Position numbers and translations under genes: made by a program
The notes under the pieces: generated by a model
Database searches by the model: none
Told to the model about the DNA's origin: nothing
The model's input: only the letters and a program-made list of their open reading frames with translations
Shown: in pieces, positions 16,777 to 25,449 of the stretch
How positions within the stretch are numbered: position 1 is the stretch's first letter
How the letters are laid out: the number at the start of each line of letters is the position of its first letter
Assembly: GCF_018860825.1 (NCBI RefSeq)
Contig: NZ_JAHKPZ010000004.1
Span: 124,001 to 188,000, forward strand
Source: Lacinutrix sp. C3R15
GTDB lineage: Bacteria > Bacteroidota > Bacteroidia > Flavobacteriales > Flavobacteriaceae
Direction: 5' to 3'
DNA: 64,000 bases

Positions 16777-17916
16777 ATGTAGTAATCTGGTTAGTTTTAT
16801 AGATAAATCGGTTAAAATTATTTTAGAATTACCATTACGTTCTATATGGTAAATGGCATCTTGTAACTCATCAGAAATTTCTAGAATATTGTTACCATGA
16901 ATAAAAGGAGCAAAATTTTCTAGTTTAAATTTTTCGGTTTTAGGTTCAAAATACACTAGATCGTTTGCATTATAATTTAAAAGTAATGCTTGCCTAAAAA
17001 AGTCAATACAAAAGTGTAAAAATTGTTTTTGTGTTTCTCTTCCTGTTTTGGCAATTTCTTCACTCCAGGAAATTAAATCGTGTATTGCTGCTTTGTTTCC
17101 CTTTGCTTTAAAAGCACTTCTAATCCAGAAAATAAACCAAGTTTCAAACTGTATATCTTCGCTATCTTGGTATACTAAATCACAAGCTTTATTATAATTG
17201 CCGTTGGCTTGATGTGCTATTTTAGTTGCTACAGCATCTTCTAAATTATGGTCTTTTATTAATCCTTTTTTTACATCATTTTCTGCCAATGGAGGAAACT
17301 GTAAAATCTGGCAACGCGATTTTATGGTGTTAATTATTTGTTCTTCGTCTTCGGCAATAAGAATAAATATGGTTTTATTTGGTGGTTCTTCAATTAGCTT
17401 TAATAACTTGTTAGAGGCTGCTGCATTCATTTTATCTGCCATCCATATAAGCATCACTTTATAACCACCTTCGTAAGATTTTAATGCTAGAGATTTTACT
17501 ATTTCTTGGGCTTCATCAACACCAATTTGTCCTTGTTTATTGTCTACACCAAGTAATTTGTACCAATCAAATAAATTACCATAAGGTTGCTCTTTTAATA
17601 ATTGTCTCCATTCTTCTAGATAAAAACTAGACACAGGTTTACTCTTCACTTTTTCACTTGTGGTAACAGGAAAAGCAAAGTGGAGGTCTGGATGTGAAAG
17701 GTTATTAAATTTAAGATTACATGCAGCGTTTCCGTTGTCGTTCTCTTTGTTTGTATTGCCACACAAAATATATTGTGCATAAGCTATTGCCATTGGTAAG
17801 GTACCAGAGCCTTCTGGACCTACAAATAATTGAGCATGTGCAATTCTACCATTATCAACACTTTGTGTTAAATGGTTTTTTATGTGTTCTTGTCCTAAAA
17901 TATCACTAAAAAGCAT
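16759..17916 (-). CDS. holB: DNA polymerase III subunit delta'
   Basis: The 385-residue clamp-loader subunit helps load the sliding clamp at the replication fork. The N-terminal MLFSDILGQEHIKNHL is the standard opening. The P-loop position is GPEGSGTL (about 33-40), degenerate as expected for delta', and the sensor region KLLKLIEEPP is conserved. The usual four zinc cysteines are incomplete. The ATG at 17916 is favoured over a longer start because it gives the conserved N-terminus. A near-consensus promoter lies only 4 bases upstream of this ATG, so the mRNA may have almost no leader. The last codons lie in a terminator hairpin. Confidence 0.92.
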   Translation of the reverse strand: MLFSDILGQEHIKNHLTQSVDNGRIAHAQLFVGPEGSGTLPMAIAYAQYILCGNTNKENDNGNAACNLKFNNLSHPDLHFAFPVTTSEKVKSKPVSSFYLEEWRQLLKEQPYGNLFDWYKLLGVDNKQGQIGVDEAQEIVKSLALKSYEGGYKVMLIWMADKMNAAASNKLLKLIEEPPNKTIFILIAEDEEQIINTIKSRCQILQFPPLAENDVKKGLIKDHNLEDAVATKIAHQANGNYNKACDLVYQDSEDIQFETWFIFWIRSAFKAKGNKAAIHDLISWSEEIAKTGRETQKQFLHFCIDFFRQALLLNYNANDLVYFEPKTEKFKLENFAPFIHGNNILEISDELQDAIYHIERNGNSKIILTDLSIKLTRLLHKKSQA

Positions 17917-17920
17917 ATGG

Positions 17921-17950
17921 CAAATATAGTTTTTATCCTTAAAACCAAAA
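17921..17950 (-). promoter_or_regulatory. Promoter for holB, abutting the start codon
   Basis: On the minus strand TTTTG is followed after 17 bases by TATATTTG, and the final G lies only 4 bases before the holB ATG. Transcription from such a promoter usually starts a few bases downstream, at or beside the ATG. Confidence 0.65.
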
Positions 17951-18033
17951 CCAAAAGTATTCTTCAATTTAAAATTTTAAACAAAAATAAATACGATAAA
18001 ACGCAAAAAACACAGATAAAGTGTTTTTTTTGT

Positions 18034-18041
18034 TATATTTG
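18034..18041 (+). promoter_or_regulatory. Possible -7 element for the secreted surface protein gene
   Basis: TATATTTG matches TAnnTTTG, 21 bases before the ATG at 18063; the -33 box is not evident. Confidence 0.4.
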
Positions 18042-18062
18042 ATATACCAAATCATTCCCAAA

Positions 18063-19307
18063 ATGAAAATTATACTTAACCTCAGTTTTACATTATTTTT
18101 TGTTTTTTCTGCATATGCACAAAATGCACAAAATGCACAAAATGCACAAAAGAATAGTTCTATCTCCACTATACAAGAACGACCATTAAGTCTACAAAAA
18201 GAATTTTACATTAAAGGAGACGCAATAGCTATTGGAAATAATATATTAAGCGAACAGGTTAAAAAAGATTATAATGAAATAGGCTTGATAAATGACAGAA
18301 TAGAAATGAAATATGTAGATATAGATAATGAAAGTTCTACATTTAGTTCTAGTTCTGCAGCATTACAATTACCTCATAATACAAGTAAAATAAAATTTGC
18401 AGCTTTATATTGGAGTGCAACTTATGGTTTTAAAAAAGGAGATTATAAAGTTGTAAAAAATAAAATGCTTATTAAAGCTAAAGGAGCAAGAGATACTACG
18501 TTTAATTATATAAAATTTAAAACGCCAAATCAGGAATACAAAAACATTAAAGGAGAAATTATTTTTGATGGATATGAGAAAAAATTCTTTGCAGCAAATT
18601 CCCCGTATGTATGTTATGCAGATGTAACATCTATATTACAAAATACAAATACCAACGGTTATTATACAGTTGCAAATATTAGAGCAACAGAAGGTGTTAT
18701 TACGGGAGGAAGCTCTGCTGGTTGGGTTTTATATTTAGTTTATGAACACGAAGATGCAATGCCTAAATATATAAGTACTTACCATGGCTTGTCTCTATTA
18801 AATAAACAACCATTAGCTATTAATTTTAATAATTTTAAAACTACAGAATTTGGTGAAATTGATGCTTCTATTACTATGGCAGCTATAGAAGGTGATGCTA
18901 AATTAAAAACAGATAAGTTTTCGGTTTTTAGTAAAAAAGAAAACACTTTTGTTGATATGAGTTCTACTTTACGACCAGCACAAAATTTCTTCAATAGTAA
19001 AATTACAAGCAACAAAGACTATGTAACAACAAGATTTCCAAAAAGCAAAAACACTTTAGGATTTGATTTAATTTCATTTAATATTCCAAATACAAATCAT
19101 ACTTTTTTAGAGAACAATCAAACCAATTTAGATGTAAAAGTACACACAAAAGCAGATCGTTTTTACATGTTTTTTACAGCATTTAAAACAGATATAAGCG
19201 AAGCTTGCTTTATAGAAAACAATATTAAAAATAACGATTTTATAGTTTCTTTAGATATTTTAAAAGAAGCAAAACCTGTTGTTGGTAATATAGATGATGA
19301 AGAGTAA
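18063..19307 (+). CDS. Secreted surface protein, apparently an N-terminal domain without its usual C-terminal repeats
   Basis: The 414-residue protein has a Sec signal peptide cleaved near residue 19 (after SAYA). A 9-base tandem repeat then encodes Gln-Asn-Ala units. The body (GDAIAIGNNIL, MKYVDID, STFSSSSA, ALYWSATY, GGSSAGWVLYLVYEH) resembles the N-terminal module of large Bacteroidota adhesin-like proteins that normally continue into DUF11 repeats and a type IX secretion signal. Here the protein stops after an acidic tail, and no type IX sorting domain is present. It may be a stand-alone form or a truncated gene. It stands alone between holB (divergent) and a hairpin. Confidence 0.7.
   Translation: MKIILNLSFTLFFVFSAYAQNAQNAQNAQKNSSISTIQERPLSLQKEFYIKGDAIAIGNNILSEQVKKDYNEIGLINDRIEMKYVDIDNESSTFSSSSAALQLPHNTSKIKFAALYWSATYGFKKGDYKVVKNKMLIKAKGARDTTFNYIKFKTPNQEYKNIKGEIIFDGYEKKFFAANSPYVCYADVTSILQNTNTNGYYTVANIRATEGVITGGSSAGWVLYLVYEHEDAMPKYISTYHGLSLLNKQPLAINFNNFKTTEFGEIDASITMAAIEGDAKLKTDKFSVFSKKENTFVDMSSTLRPAQNFFNSKITSNKDYVTTRFPKSKNTLGFDLISFNIPNTNHTFLENNQTNLDVKVHTKADRFYMFFTAFKTDISEACFIENNIKNNDFIVSLDILKEAKPVVGNIDDEE
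18117..18152 (+). repeat. 9-bp tandem repeat, about four copies
   Basis: GCACAAAAT occurs three times in exact tandem, followed by GCACAAAAG. The unit is a multiple of three, so copy-number change would lengthen or shorten the region just after the signal peptide without a frameshift. Confidence 0.85.
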
Positions 19308-19331
19308 AAAGCTTTAAATACATCCTACAAT

Positions 19332-19396
19332 AAAAAAATTGCGCATATTATTTATTTTAAAGACCTTTAGCATTTAAAATAAACTGCGCAATCTTT
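19332..19396 (+). terminator. Long hairpin terminator before pgk
   Basis: ATTGCGCA (19338-19345) pairs with TGCGCAAT (19385-19392). Inside it TTTATTTTAAA (19351-19361) pairs with TTTAAAATAAA (19373-19383). An A run precedes and CTTTT follows. Confidence 0.7.
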
Positions 19397-19410
19397 TATA
19401 TATAACAAAA

Positions 19411-20598
19411 ATGAAAACACTTAACGACTTCAACTTTAAAAACAAAAAAGCATTAATTAGAGTAGATTTTAATGTACCATTAAATGATAACTTTCAAGTA
19501 ACAGATGCTACCAGAATAATTTCTGCAAAACCAACTATTATTAAAGTTTTAGAAGATGGTGGAAGCTGTATTTTAATGTCGCACCTAGGAAGACCTAAAG
19601 GTGTTCAAGATGAATTCTCCTTACATCATATTGCAAATAAAATAGAAGAAATAATTGGTGTAGAAACTAAATTTGTTTCCGATTGTGTTGGTAACGAAGC
19701 AGAAGAAGCTGCTAAAAATTTAAAACCAGGTGAAATTTTATTATTAGAAAATTTACGTTTTCATGAAGAAGAAACTTCTGGTGATAAAGAGTTTGCCAAA
19801 GGTCTTTCTAAACTTGGAGATATTTATGTAAATGACGCTTTTGGTACAGCCCATCGCGCACACGCATCTACTACTGTTGTTGCTCAGTTTTTTCCAGAAA
19901 ATAAATGTTTTGGCTATTTATTAGCCAAAGAAATTGAAAGTATAAATAAAGTGATGCAAACAGGTGAAAAACCTGTTCTAGCAATTTTAGGAGGAGCTAA
20001 AGTGTCTTCTAAAATTACTATTATTGAAAATATTTTAGATAAAGTAGACCATTTAATCATTGGTGGAGGAATGAGCTTTACTTTTATTAAAGCACAAGGC
20101 GGAAAAGTAGGTGATTCTATTTGCGAAGATGATAAAATGCCATTAGCTTTAGATATTTTAAAACAAGCAAAAGCTAAAAATGTACAAGTACATATTCCTG
20201 TAGATGTTTTGGCTGCAAATGCTTTTAGTAATGATGCAGAAACACAAACTTGTGATATTACTGCTATTCCTGATGGTTGGCAAGGTTTAGATTGTGGACC
20301 AAAATCAAAAGAAATTTTTAATAACGTAGTATTACAATGCAAAACCATACTATGGAATGGCCCTTTAGGAGTTTTTGAAATGGAAACTTTTGCAGGAGGA
20401 ACCATTGCTTTAGGTAACTCTATTGCAGAAGCTACTAAAAAAGGAGCTTTTTCATTAGTTGGTGGAGGTGATTCTGTTGCTGCTGTAAAGCAATTTGGAT
20501 TTGAAAAAAAGGTAAGCTACGTAAGCACTGGAGGAGGAGCAATGCTAGAAAGCCTTGAAGGAAAAACACTTCCAGGAATTGCAGCTATTTTAGAATAG
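19411..20598 (+). CDS. pgk: Phosphoglycerate kinase
   Basis: The 395-residue cytoplasmic glycolytic enzyme transfers phosphate between 1,3-bisphosphoglycerate and ADP. The signatures are the opening RVDFNVPL (about 17-24), the substrate-site SHLGRPKG, the GGAKVSSKI block and the C-terminal nucleotide-binding GGGDSVAAV. Length is that of the full enzyme. It is flanked upstream by a hairpin terminator and downstream by an 85-bp gap, so it is probably its own unit. No clear TAnnTTTG box was found upstream. Confidence 0.98.
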   Translation: MKTLNDFNFKNKKALIRVDFNVPLNDNFQVTDATRIISAKPTIIKVLEDGGSCILMSHLGRPKGVQDEFSLHHIANKIEEIIGVETKFVSDCVGNEAEEAAKNLKPGEILLLENLRFHEEETSGDKEFAKGLSKLGDIYVNDAFGTAHRAHASTTVVAQFFPENKCFGYLLAKEIESINKVMQTGEKPVLAILGGAKVSSKITIIENILDKVDHLIIGGGMSFTFIKAQGGKVGDSICEDDKMPLALDILKQAKAKNVQVHIPVDVLAANAFSNDAETQTCDITAIPDGWQGLDCGPKSKEIFNNVVLQCKTILWNGPLGVFEMETFAGGTIALGNSIAEATKKGAFSLVGGGDSVAAVKQFGFEKKVSYVSTGGGAMLESLEGKTLPGIAAILE

Positions 20599-20683
20599 CA
20601 GTAATCAATATCTCTTTTTTTTTATTTAATAAAACACGAATTTAGTATCTTATACGTTTAAACAAGACGCTAATTATATAATC

Positions 20684-22273
20684 ATGCAGTTACATAAACT
20701 CTTTTTCTTTGCTTATTTTATAAGTCTTGGCCTTTTACAAGCGCAAGATACTTTGCAAGTTGCTACAGAAAATACTAGACTTACAGAACAACAATTAGAA
20801 GCAGGAAAAAACTATGTAATAGATACTGTTATTGATGGGCAAGCCTTTTATAAAAAGGAAATAAAAGTGGTAGAGCAGATAGTTCTTGATAGTATTTTAC
20901 AAGACAATAAACACGCAGCAGAAATTGATAAAAAATGGCTTCAGGAATTATACAACAATTCTTTGTATGATACTATATATAGAACTGTTAGTGCACTAGA
21001 TTATAAAGAGGTTGACTATCCAGAATTATCTACCGAAGTTTTAAAATCAAGACTTGCACAACTAAACGCTAGAACACCTTTTAATGTAGAATACAATACT
21101 TCGTTAGAAAGTGTTATAAAATCCTTTTTAAAACATAGAAGAAAATCTTTTGAAAAATTAATGGGTTTAAGCCATTATTATTTTCCAATGTTTGAGCGTG
21201 AATTAGACAATTACAACATTCCGTTAGAAATGAAATATCTGGCCATTGTAGAGTCTGCTTTAAAACCAAGAGCGCGATCTAGAGTAGGTGCTACAGGTTT
21301 GTGGCAATTTATGTTTGCAACAGGAAAACAATACGGTTTAGGCGTAAGTTCTTATGTAGATGAACGTAGTGACCCAATAAAATCTACCGAAGCAGCATCT
21401 AAATATTTGTCTAAACTATACGAGATTTTTGGGGATTGGGACCTTGCGCTAGCAGCATATAACTCAGGACCAGGAAATGTTAGTAAAGCAATAAGACGCT
21501 CTGGAGGTTATGAAAACTATTGGAATATTCGTCATAATCTTCCACGTGAAACAGCAGGATATGTACCAGCTTTTTTAGCAACCATGTATATTTTTGAGTT
21601 TGCCGAAGAGCATGGTTTTAAACCTGTAAAACCAGAATTTCAATACATAGAAACAGATACCATTCATGTAAAGCAAATGATTACGCTAGACCAGGTTAGC
21701 GAAGCTACAGGTGTACAAATAGAAGCTTTACAGTTTTTAAACCCATCATATAAGTTAGATATAATTCCTGTTGTAAAAGGTGAAAATTATACCTTAAGAT
21801 TGCCAAGAGATGTAGTAGGTAAATTTGTAAATAATGAAGAAGCATTTTATGCTTTAGCTAAAGCAGAATTTGATAAGAGAGAAAAGCCTTTACCACAATT
21901 TTTTAATTCAGAAAGCAAAACACGATATACGGTAAGAAGTGGTGATTATTTGGGTAAAATTGCAAGAAAATTTGGTGTTCGCATTAGTCAATTAAAACAA
22001 TGGAACGGTTTACGAAGCAATAATTTAAAAATAGGGCAGCGCTTAACTATCTACCCTAGAAACACAGCCGCAACAACAAAAAGTACTCCAAATAAGCAGG
22101 CAGGTTCTACTGTTTCGGCAAATGCTAAAACATATTTAGTAAAAAGTGGAGATTCTCTTTGGAGCATATCTCAAAAATTTCCTGGAGTTTCTGTTCAAAA
22201 TATTAGAGATTGGAACGATATTAGTGGTAACAAATTAAAACCAGGAATGAAGCTTGTTGTATCAAAAAGCTAA
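20684..22273 (+). CDS. Membrane-bound lytic transglycosylase with two LysM domains (MltD-like)
   Basis: The 529-residue exported enzyme cleaves peptidoglycan glycan strands with formation of an anhydro end. A signal peptide ends near residue 21 (LLQAQ). A helical region precedes the SLT domain (about 175-310) with catalytic Glu190 in IVESALKPR. The GLWQFM and AAYNSGPGNV blocks are also typical. Two LysM repeats (about 411-456 and 483-527, each with a SGD motif) bind peptidoglycan. This is the MltD architecture. The DUF4837 gene follows after 24 bases and is probably co-transcribed. Confidence 0.93.
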   Translation: MQLHKLFFFAYFISLGLLQAQDTLQVATENTRLTEQQLEAGKNYVIDTVIDGQAFYKKEIKVVEQIVLDSILQDNKHAAEIDKKWLQELYNNSLYDTIYRTVSALDYKEVDYPELSTEVLKSRLAQLNARTPFNVEYNTSLESVIKSFLKHRRKSFEKLMGLSHYYFPMFERELDNYNIPLEMKYLAIVESALKPRARSRVGATGLWQFMFATGKQYGLGVSSYVDERSDPIKSTEAASKYLSKLYEIFGDWDLALAAYNSGPGNVSKAIRRSGGYENYWNIRHNLPRETAGYVPAFLATMYIFEFAEEHGFKPVKPEFQYIETDTIHVKQMITLDQVSEATGVQIEALQFLNPSYKLDIIPVVKGENYTLRLPRDVVGKFVNNEEAFYALAKAEFDKREKPLPQFFNSESKTRYTVRSGDYLGKIARKFGVRISQLKQWNGLRSNNLKIGQRLTIYPRNTAATTKSTPNKQAGSTVSANAKTYLVKSGDSLWSISQKFPGVSVQNIRDWNDISGNKLKPGMKLVVSKS

Positions 22274-22297
22274 TACTTCTATAAAAAACAATCAATT

Positions 22298-23278
22298 ATG
22301 CGTAATTTTCTTTGTATAGCAATGGTAGTGCTATTGTTTACATCTTGTAAAGATGATGAAAAATCTAAAAAAAGAATCCTTTCAGCATCTTCAGGAACAC
22401 TCAATAATATTTCTGTAGTAGTAGCTAATGAACTTTGGGAGGGTGAAGTAGGAGAAACTATTAGAGAGGTGCTTGCAGCACCAATTTATGGCTTACCACA
22501 AGATGAGCCAACGTTTACCATGGCACAAATACCTCCTCAGGTATTTTCTGGTTTTGTAACCAAAAACAGAACGGTTTTAAAAATTGAAGTTGGTACAGAA
22601 AAAGCAGAAGTAAAAGTTGCTAATGATGTATTTGCTGCACCACAAAAACTAGTTTTAGTTACTGGAAAAAACAATAAAGAAATTATAGAACAACTTACAG
22701 GTAATGCTGCTAAAATTGTTGCTGCTTTTAAAAATGAAGAACTAAAAGAAAAACAACGAAGAATAAATCTATCTCTTCATAAAGACAGTGCTATAAAAGA
22801 AAAATTAGGGTTTTCTATAAATTTTCCAACAGCCTATAGAATTGCTAAAGAAGAAAACAATGTGTTTTGGATTAGAAAAGATATAACTACAGGAACAACA
22901 AATTTAATGTTATACAGTATACCGCAAAGCGCTATTAAAAAAAATGATAGCTTAATTGGTCAAATAATTAAAATTAGAGACTCTATTAATAAAGTTTATA
23001 TTCCTGGCCCAACAGAAGAGGCGTATATGGTTACAGAAGATGCGTATACACCATTTCTTTCAGAAACAAGTATAGATAATAAGTTAACACTAGAAACTAA
23101 AGGAATTTGGGATATGAAAAATGCTTTTATGTCTGGACCTTTTGTTAATTATATGATAGAAGATAAGGCAAACAAACGTTATGTAGTTCTAGAAGCTTTT
23201 GCTTTTGCGCCATCTGTTGCAAAGCGAGATTATATGTTTGAGCTAGAAGCAATAATTAAATCTATAAAAATAGAATAA
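22298..23278 (+). CDS. DUF4837 family lipoprotein
   Basis: The 326-residue protein has a lipoprotein signal peptide with FTSC and lipidation predicted at Cys17. It then shows a two-part body, each half with beta-rich segments; SLHKDSAIKEKLGFSINFP marks the second half. This is the pattern of DUF4837, a Bacteroidota family without known function, commonly found beside the lytic transglycosylase gene. It probably sits in the periplasm or on the outer membrane. A terminator follows. The context suggests a cell-envelope role, which is inference only. Confidence 0.85.
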   Translation: MRNFLCIAMVVLLFTSCKDDEKSKKRILSASSGTLNNISVVVANELWEGEVGETIREVLAAPIYGLPQDEPTFTMAQIPPQVFSGFVTKNRTVLKIEVGTEKAEVKVANDVFAAPQKLVLVTGKNNKEIIEQLTGNAAKIVAAFKNEELKEKQRRINLSLHKDSAIKEKLGFSINFPTAYRIAKEENNVFWIRKDITTGTTNLMLYSIPQSAIKKNDSLIGQIIKIRDSINKVYIPGPTEEAYMVTEDAYTPFLSETSIDNKLTLETKGIWDMKNAFMSGPFVNYMIEDKANKRYVVLEAFAFAPSVAKRDYMFELEAIIKSIKIE

Positions 23279-23297
23279 TACTATTTAATACATAAAC

Positions 23298-23329
23298 AAA
23301 AAAAACCAACGCAAGGCGTTGGTTTTTTT
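23298..23329. terminator. Bidirectional terminator
   Basis: AACCAACGC (23304-23312) pairs with GCGTTGGTT (23316-23324) around AAG, flanked by A and T runs, between DUF4837 and the convergent tatA. Confidence 0.9.
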
Positions 23330-23349
23330 ATATCTAAAAAAGAACAAAA

Positions 23350-23532
23350 CTATTCTTTTTTCTTTTCTTCTTCCTCTTCACTATTAGTAGCGTCTTTAAA
23401 TTCTTTAATTCCACTACCTAGACCACGCATAAGTTCAGGTATTTTCTTTCCACCAAAAATTAATAAAATAACTACGGCAATTAATATTACTTGAGGCCAA
23501 CCTATAATAAGAGGGATCATATTTAAAATCAT
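23350..23532 (-). CDS. tatA: Twin-arginine translocase subunit TatA/TatE
   Basis: The 60-residue protein has one N-terminal membrane helix (about 8-26), the conserved hinge FGGKKIPELMRGLGSGIKEFK that starts the amphipathic helix, and a short acidic/Lys tail. TatA forms the pore of the twin-arginine export system for folded proteins. No tatC lies in the window. The start could be Met1 or Met5. Close placement to M23 and GH3 genes is common in Flavobacteriaceae. Confidence 0.92.
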   Translation of the reverse strand: MILNMIPLIIGWPQVILIAVVILLIFGGKKIPELMRGLGSGIKEFKDATNSEEEEEKKKE

Positions 23533-23631
23533 AATCTTGAAATTTAAAGCAAAGTTAATAATTAAAGTTTAATATTATCGTTTTAACGCTAACTTTAGTA
23601 TAATATTAAAGTGAGGCTTTGTAAATTTATT

Positions 23632-23639
23632 TACTTTTG
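23632..23639 (+). promoter_or_regulatory. Possible -7 element for the M23-GH3 operon
   Basis: TACTTTTG matches TAnnTTTG, 8 bases before the M23 ATG. A TTTG at 23618 is too close to be a -33 box. Confidence 0.35.
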
Positions 23640-23647
23640 TTTTAGGC

Positions 23648-24517
23648 ATGGAAAGAAAAAAGAAAAAAGAAAAAAAAATAGCAAAAAAATTACTACATAA
23701 GTATAGGTTAGTTATACTTAATGAAGATACTTTTGAAGAACGCTTATCTTTTAAGTTAACAAGGCTTAACGTTTTTGTTTTACTTGCTTTCTCTTCTGTG
23801 TTATTAATTATTGGTACTACTATTTTAATTGCTTTTACACCATTAAAAGAATATATTCCTGGATATTCATCAACCGCTTTAAAAAAGAAAGCAACTATAT
23901 TAAACCATAAAACAGATTCTTTAGAAAAAGTAATAGCAGTAAATGAACGTTATTTTTCTTCCATAAAAAAAGTATTGTATGGAGAGATGAGTAGTGTAGA
24001 TTTTAATAGAGACTCTATTATTGAAGCAGCCAAATTAGATGTAAGTGAAATAGATCTAGCTCCTACAAGAGAAGACTCTTTGTTACGCGAACAAGTAGTA
24101 AAAGAAGATAAGTATAACTTATTTGAATCTGCAACCTCAAATGTAAGCTTTGTGCTATTTCCTCCTGTTAACGGAACCATTACAGAAAACTACAACGCAA
24201 AAGATAAGCACTACGCAGTAGATGTTGTAGTAGCTAAAAACACACCAATTAAAGCTGCTGCAGATGGCACAGTTATTTTTGCAGAATGGACCACCAAAAC
24301 AGGATATGTAATTATTGTAGAGCATAGTCATGGCTTAATTTCGGTTTACAAACACAATGCTTCTTTAAATAAAGAACAAGGAGATTTAGTAAAAGCAGGA
24401 GAAGTTATTGCTATGTCTGGAAACACTGGAGAACTTACTACAGGACCACATTTACATTTTGAACTTTGGAGTGATGGTTATCCAATAAATCCAACTAACT
24501 TTATAGACTTTGAATGA
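23648..24517 (+). CDS. M23 family peptidase (LytM-type metalloendopeptidase)
   Basis: The 289-residue protein has a very basic cytoplasmic N-terminus, one membrane helix (about 43-63), a helical linker and a C-terminal LytM domain (about 170-289). The zinc ligands are intact: His188 and Asp192 in HYAVD, and His270 in HLH (268-270). It is therefore likely to be an active peptidoglycan endopeptidase anchored in the inner membrane, rather than a degenerate EnvC/NlpD-type activator. It is the first gene of an apparent operon: its TGA overlaps the next ATG (ATGA). Confidence 0.93.
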   Translation: MERKKKKEKKIAKKLLHKYRLVILNEDTFEERLSFKLTRLNVFVLLAFSSVLLIIGTTILIAFTPLKEYIPGYSSTALKKKATILNHKTDSLEKVIAVNERYFSSIKKVLYGEMSSVDFNRDSIIEAAKLDVSEIDLAPTREDSLLREQVVKEDKYNLFESATSNVSFVLFPPVNGTITENYNAKDKHYAVDVVVAKNTPIKAAADGTVIFAEWTTKTGYVIIVEHSHGLISVYKHNASLNKEQGDLVKAGEVIAMSGNTGELTTGPHLHFELWSDGYPINPTNFIDFE

Positions 24518-25449
24518 GAATAAGAAAGAGTAAACAACATGTAGTTGGCGTTTTGCTGCATTCCTTTTTCAGTATCGTTCTGGTAATAGCAGTTTTGTCT
24601 TTTTTCTCTTGTAAAGAAAAAGAGAAAACTACATTTCATTCTCAAATAGTTTCTCAAACACTTTTAAACGAAACAGAAATGTTTCATAAAGATGGAGTAG
24701 ACACCTATAAAATTAATTATAAATCTGATGGTCTACAAATAGAAGGTTTTATTGCAAGACCAACACAATATAAAGCAAACATAAAATTACCTGCAATAAT
24801 TTATTGTCGTGGAGGAAACCAAAGTTTTGGTGCAATTAGTGATTATCAACTTAAAATAATTAACAGTTTAGCAGCGCGAGGTTTTGTTGTTTTGGCTTCA
24901 CAATTAAGAGGTAACATGTATAGTCAAGGCGTAGATGAATTTGGAGGAAAAGATGTAAACGACATTTTAAAACTTATAGATATAGCTAAAGATTTACATT
25001 TTGTAGACACTAAAAACATTCATGTATTTGGTATCTCTAGAGGAGGAATGAATACTTACCAAGTTTCTAAATTATCAGATGATATAAACAGTATTGCAAT
25101 AGTTGGGTCACCAACAAACATATTAAGTTTATCTAAATTTAGACCTAAAATGTATACTAAAGTAATGCAACCATTAATAGGAGATTCTTTAACTAAAAGA
25201 AAAGAATATGAAGCAAGATCTGCTATTTTTTGGCACAATAAACTAAATGAACCTACTTTAATTCTTCATGGAACAGATGATTCTAGAGTTCAAGAAGAAG
25301 AAGCACGAAAATTAGTAGATTCTTTTACCATGTCTAATAAAAAAGATTTTCAGTTTAAAGTTTTTGAAGGTGGAAATCATAGTTTATCTAATTTTGAAGA
25401 AGAACGAAACGAATTAATTTTCAATTGGTTTAAAAAAAACAAGAAATAA
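24514..25449 (+). CDS. Alpha/beta hydrolase lipoprotein (prolyl oligopeptidase-like, S9 family)
   Basis: The 311-residue protein has a long basic N-terminus, a hydrophobic segment and a lipobox (SFFSC, Cys33), so it is probably lipidated. The alpha/beta hydrolase fold has the nucleophile elbow GISRGG (Ser175), an acid residue in HGTDDSRV (about 261) and a His in GGNHSL (about 291). This is the triad of the S9 peptidase/dienelactone hydrolase-like group; substrate unknown. It overlaps the M23 gene by 4 bases and GH3 by 1 base, so all three are translationally coupled. In relatives I recall M23 directly followed by GH3, so this gene may be an inserted member. Confidence 0.85.
   Translation: MRIRKSKQHVVGVLLHSFFSIVLVIAVLSFFSCKEKEKTTFHSQIVSQTLLNETEMFHKDGVDTYKINYKSDGLQIEGFIARPTQYKANIKLPAIIYCRGGNQSFGAISDYQLKIINSLAARGFVVLASQLRGNMYSQGVDEFGGKDVNDILKLIDIAKDLHFVDTKNIHVFGISRGGMNTYQVSKLSDDINSIAIVGSPTNILSLSKFRPKMYTKVMQPLIGDSLTKRKEYEARSAIFWHNKLNEPTLILHGTDDSRVQEEEARKLVDSFTMSNKKDFQFKVFEGGNHSLSNFEEERNELIFNWFKKNKK

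Noticed and set aside
19914-20405. 163-codon open frame on the minus strand
   Set aside because: It lies wholly inside pgk, is antisense to conserved coding sequence and has no recognisable domain.
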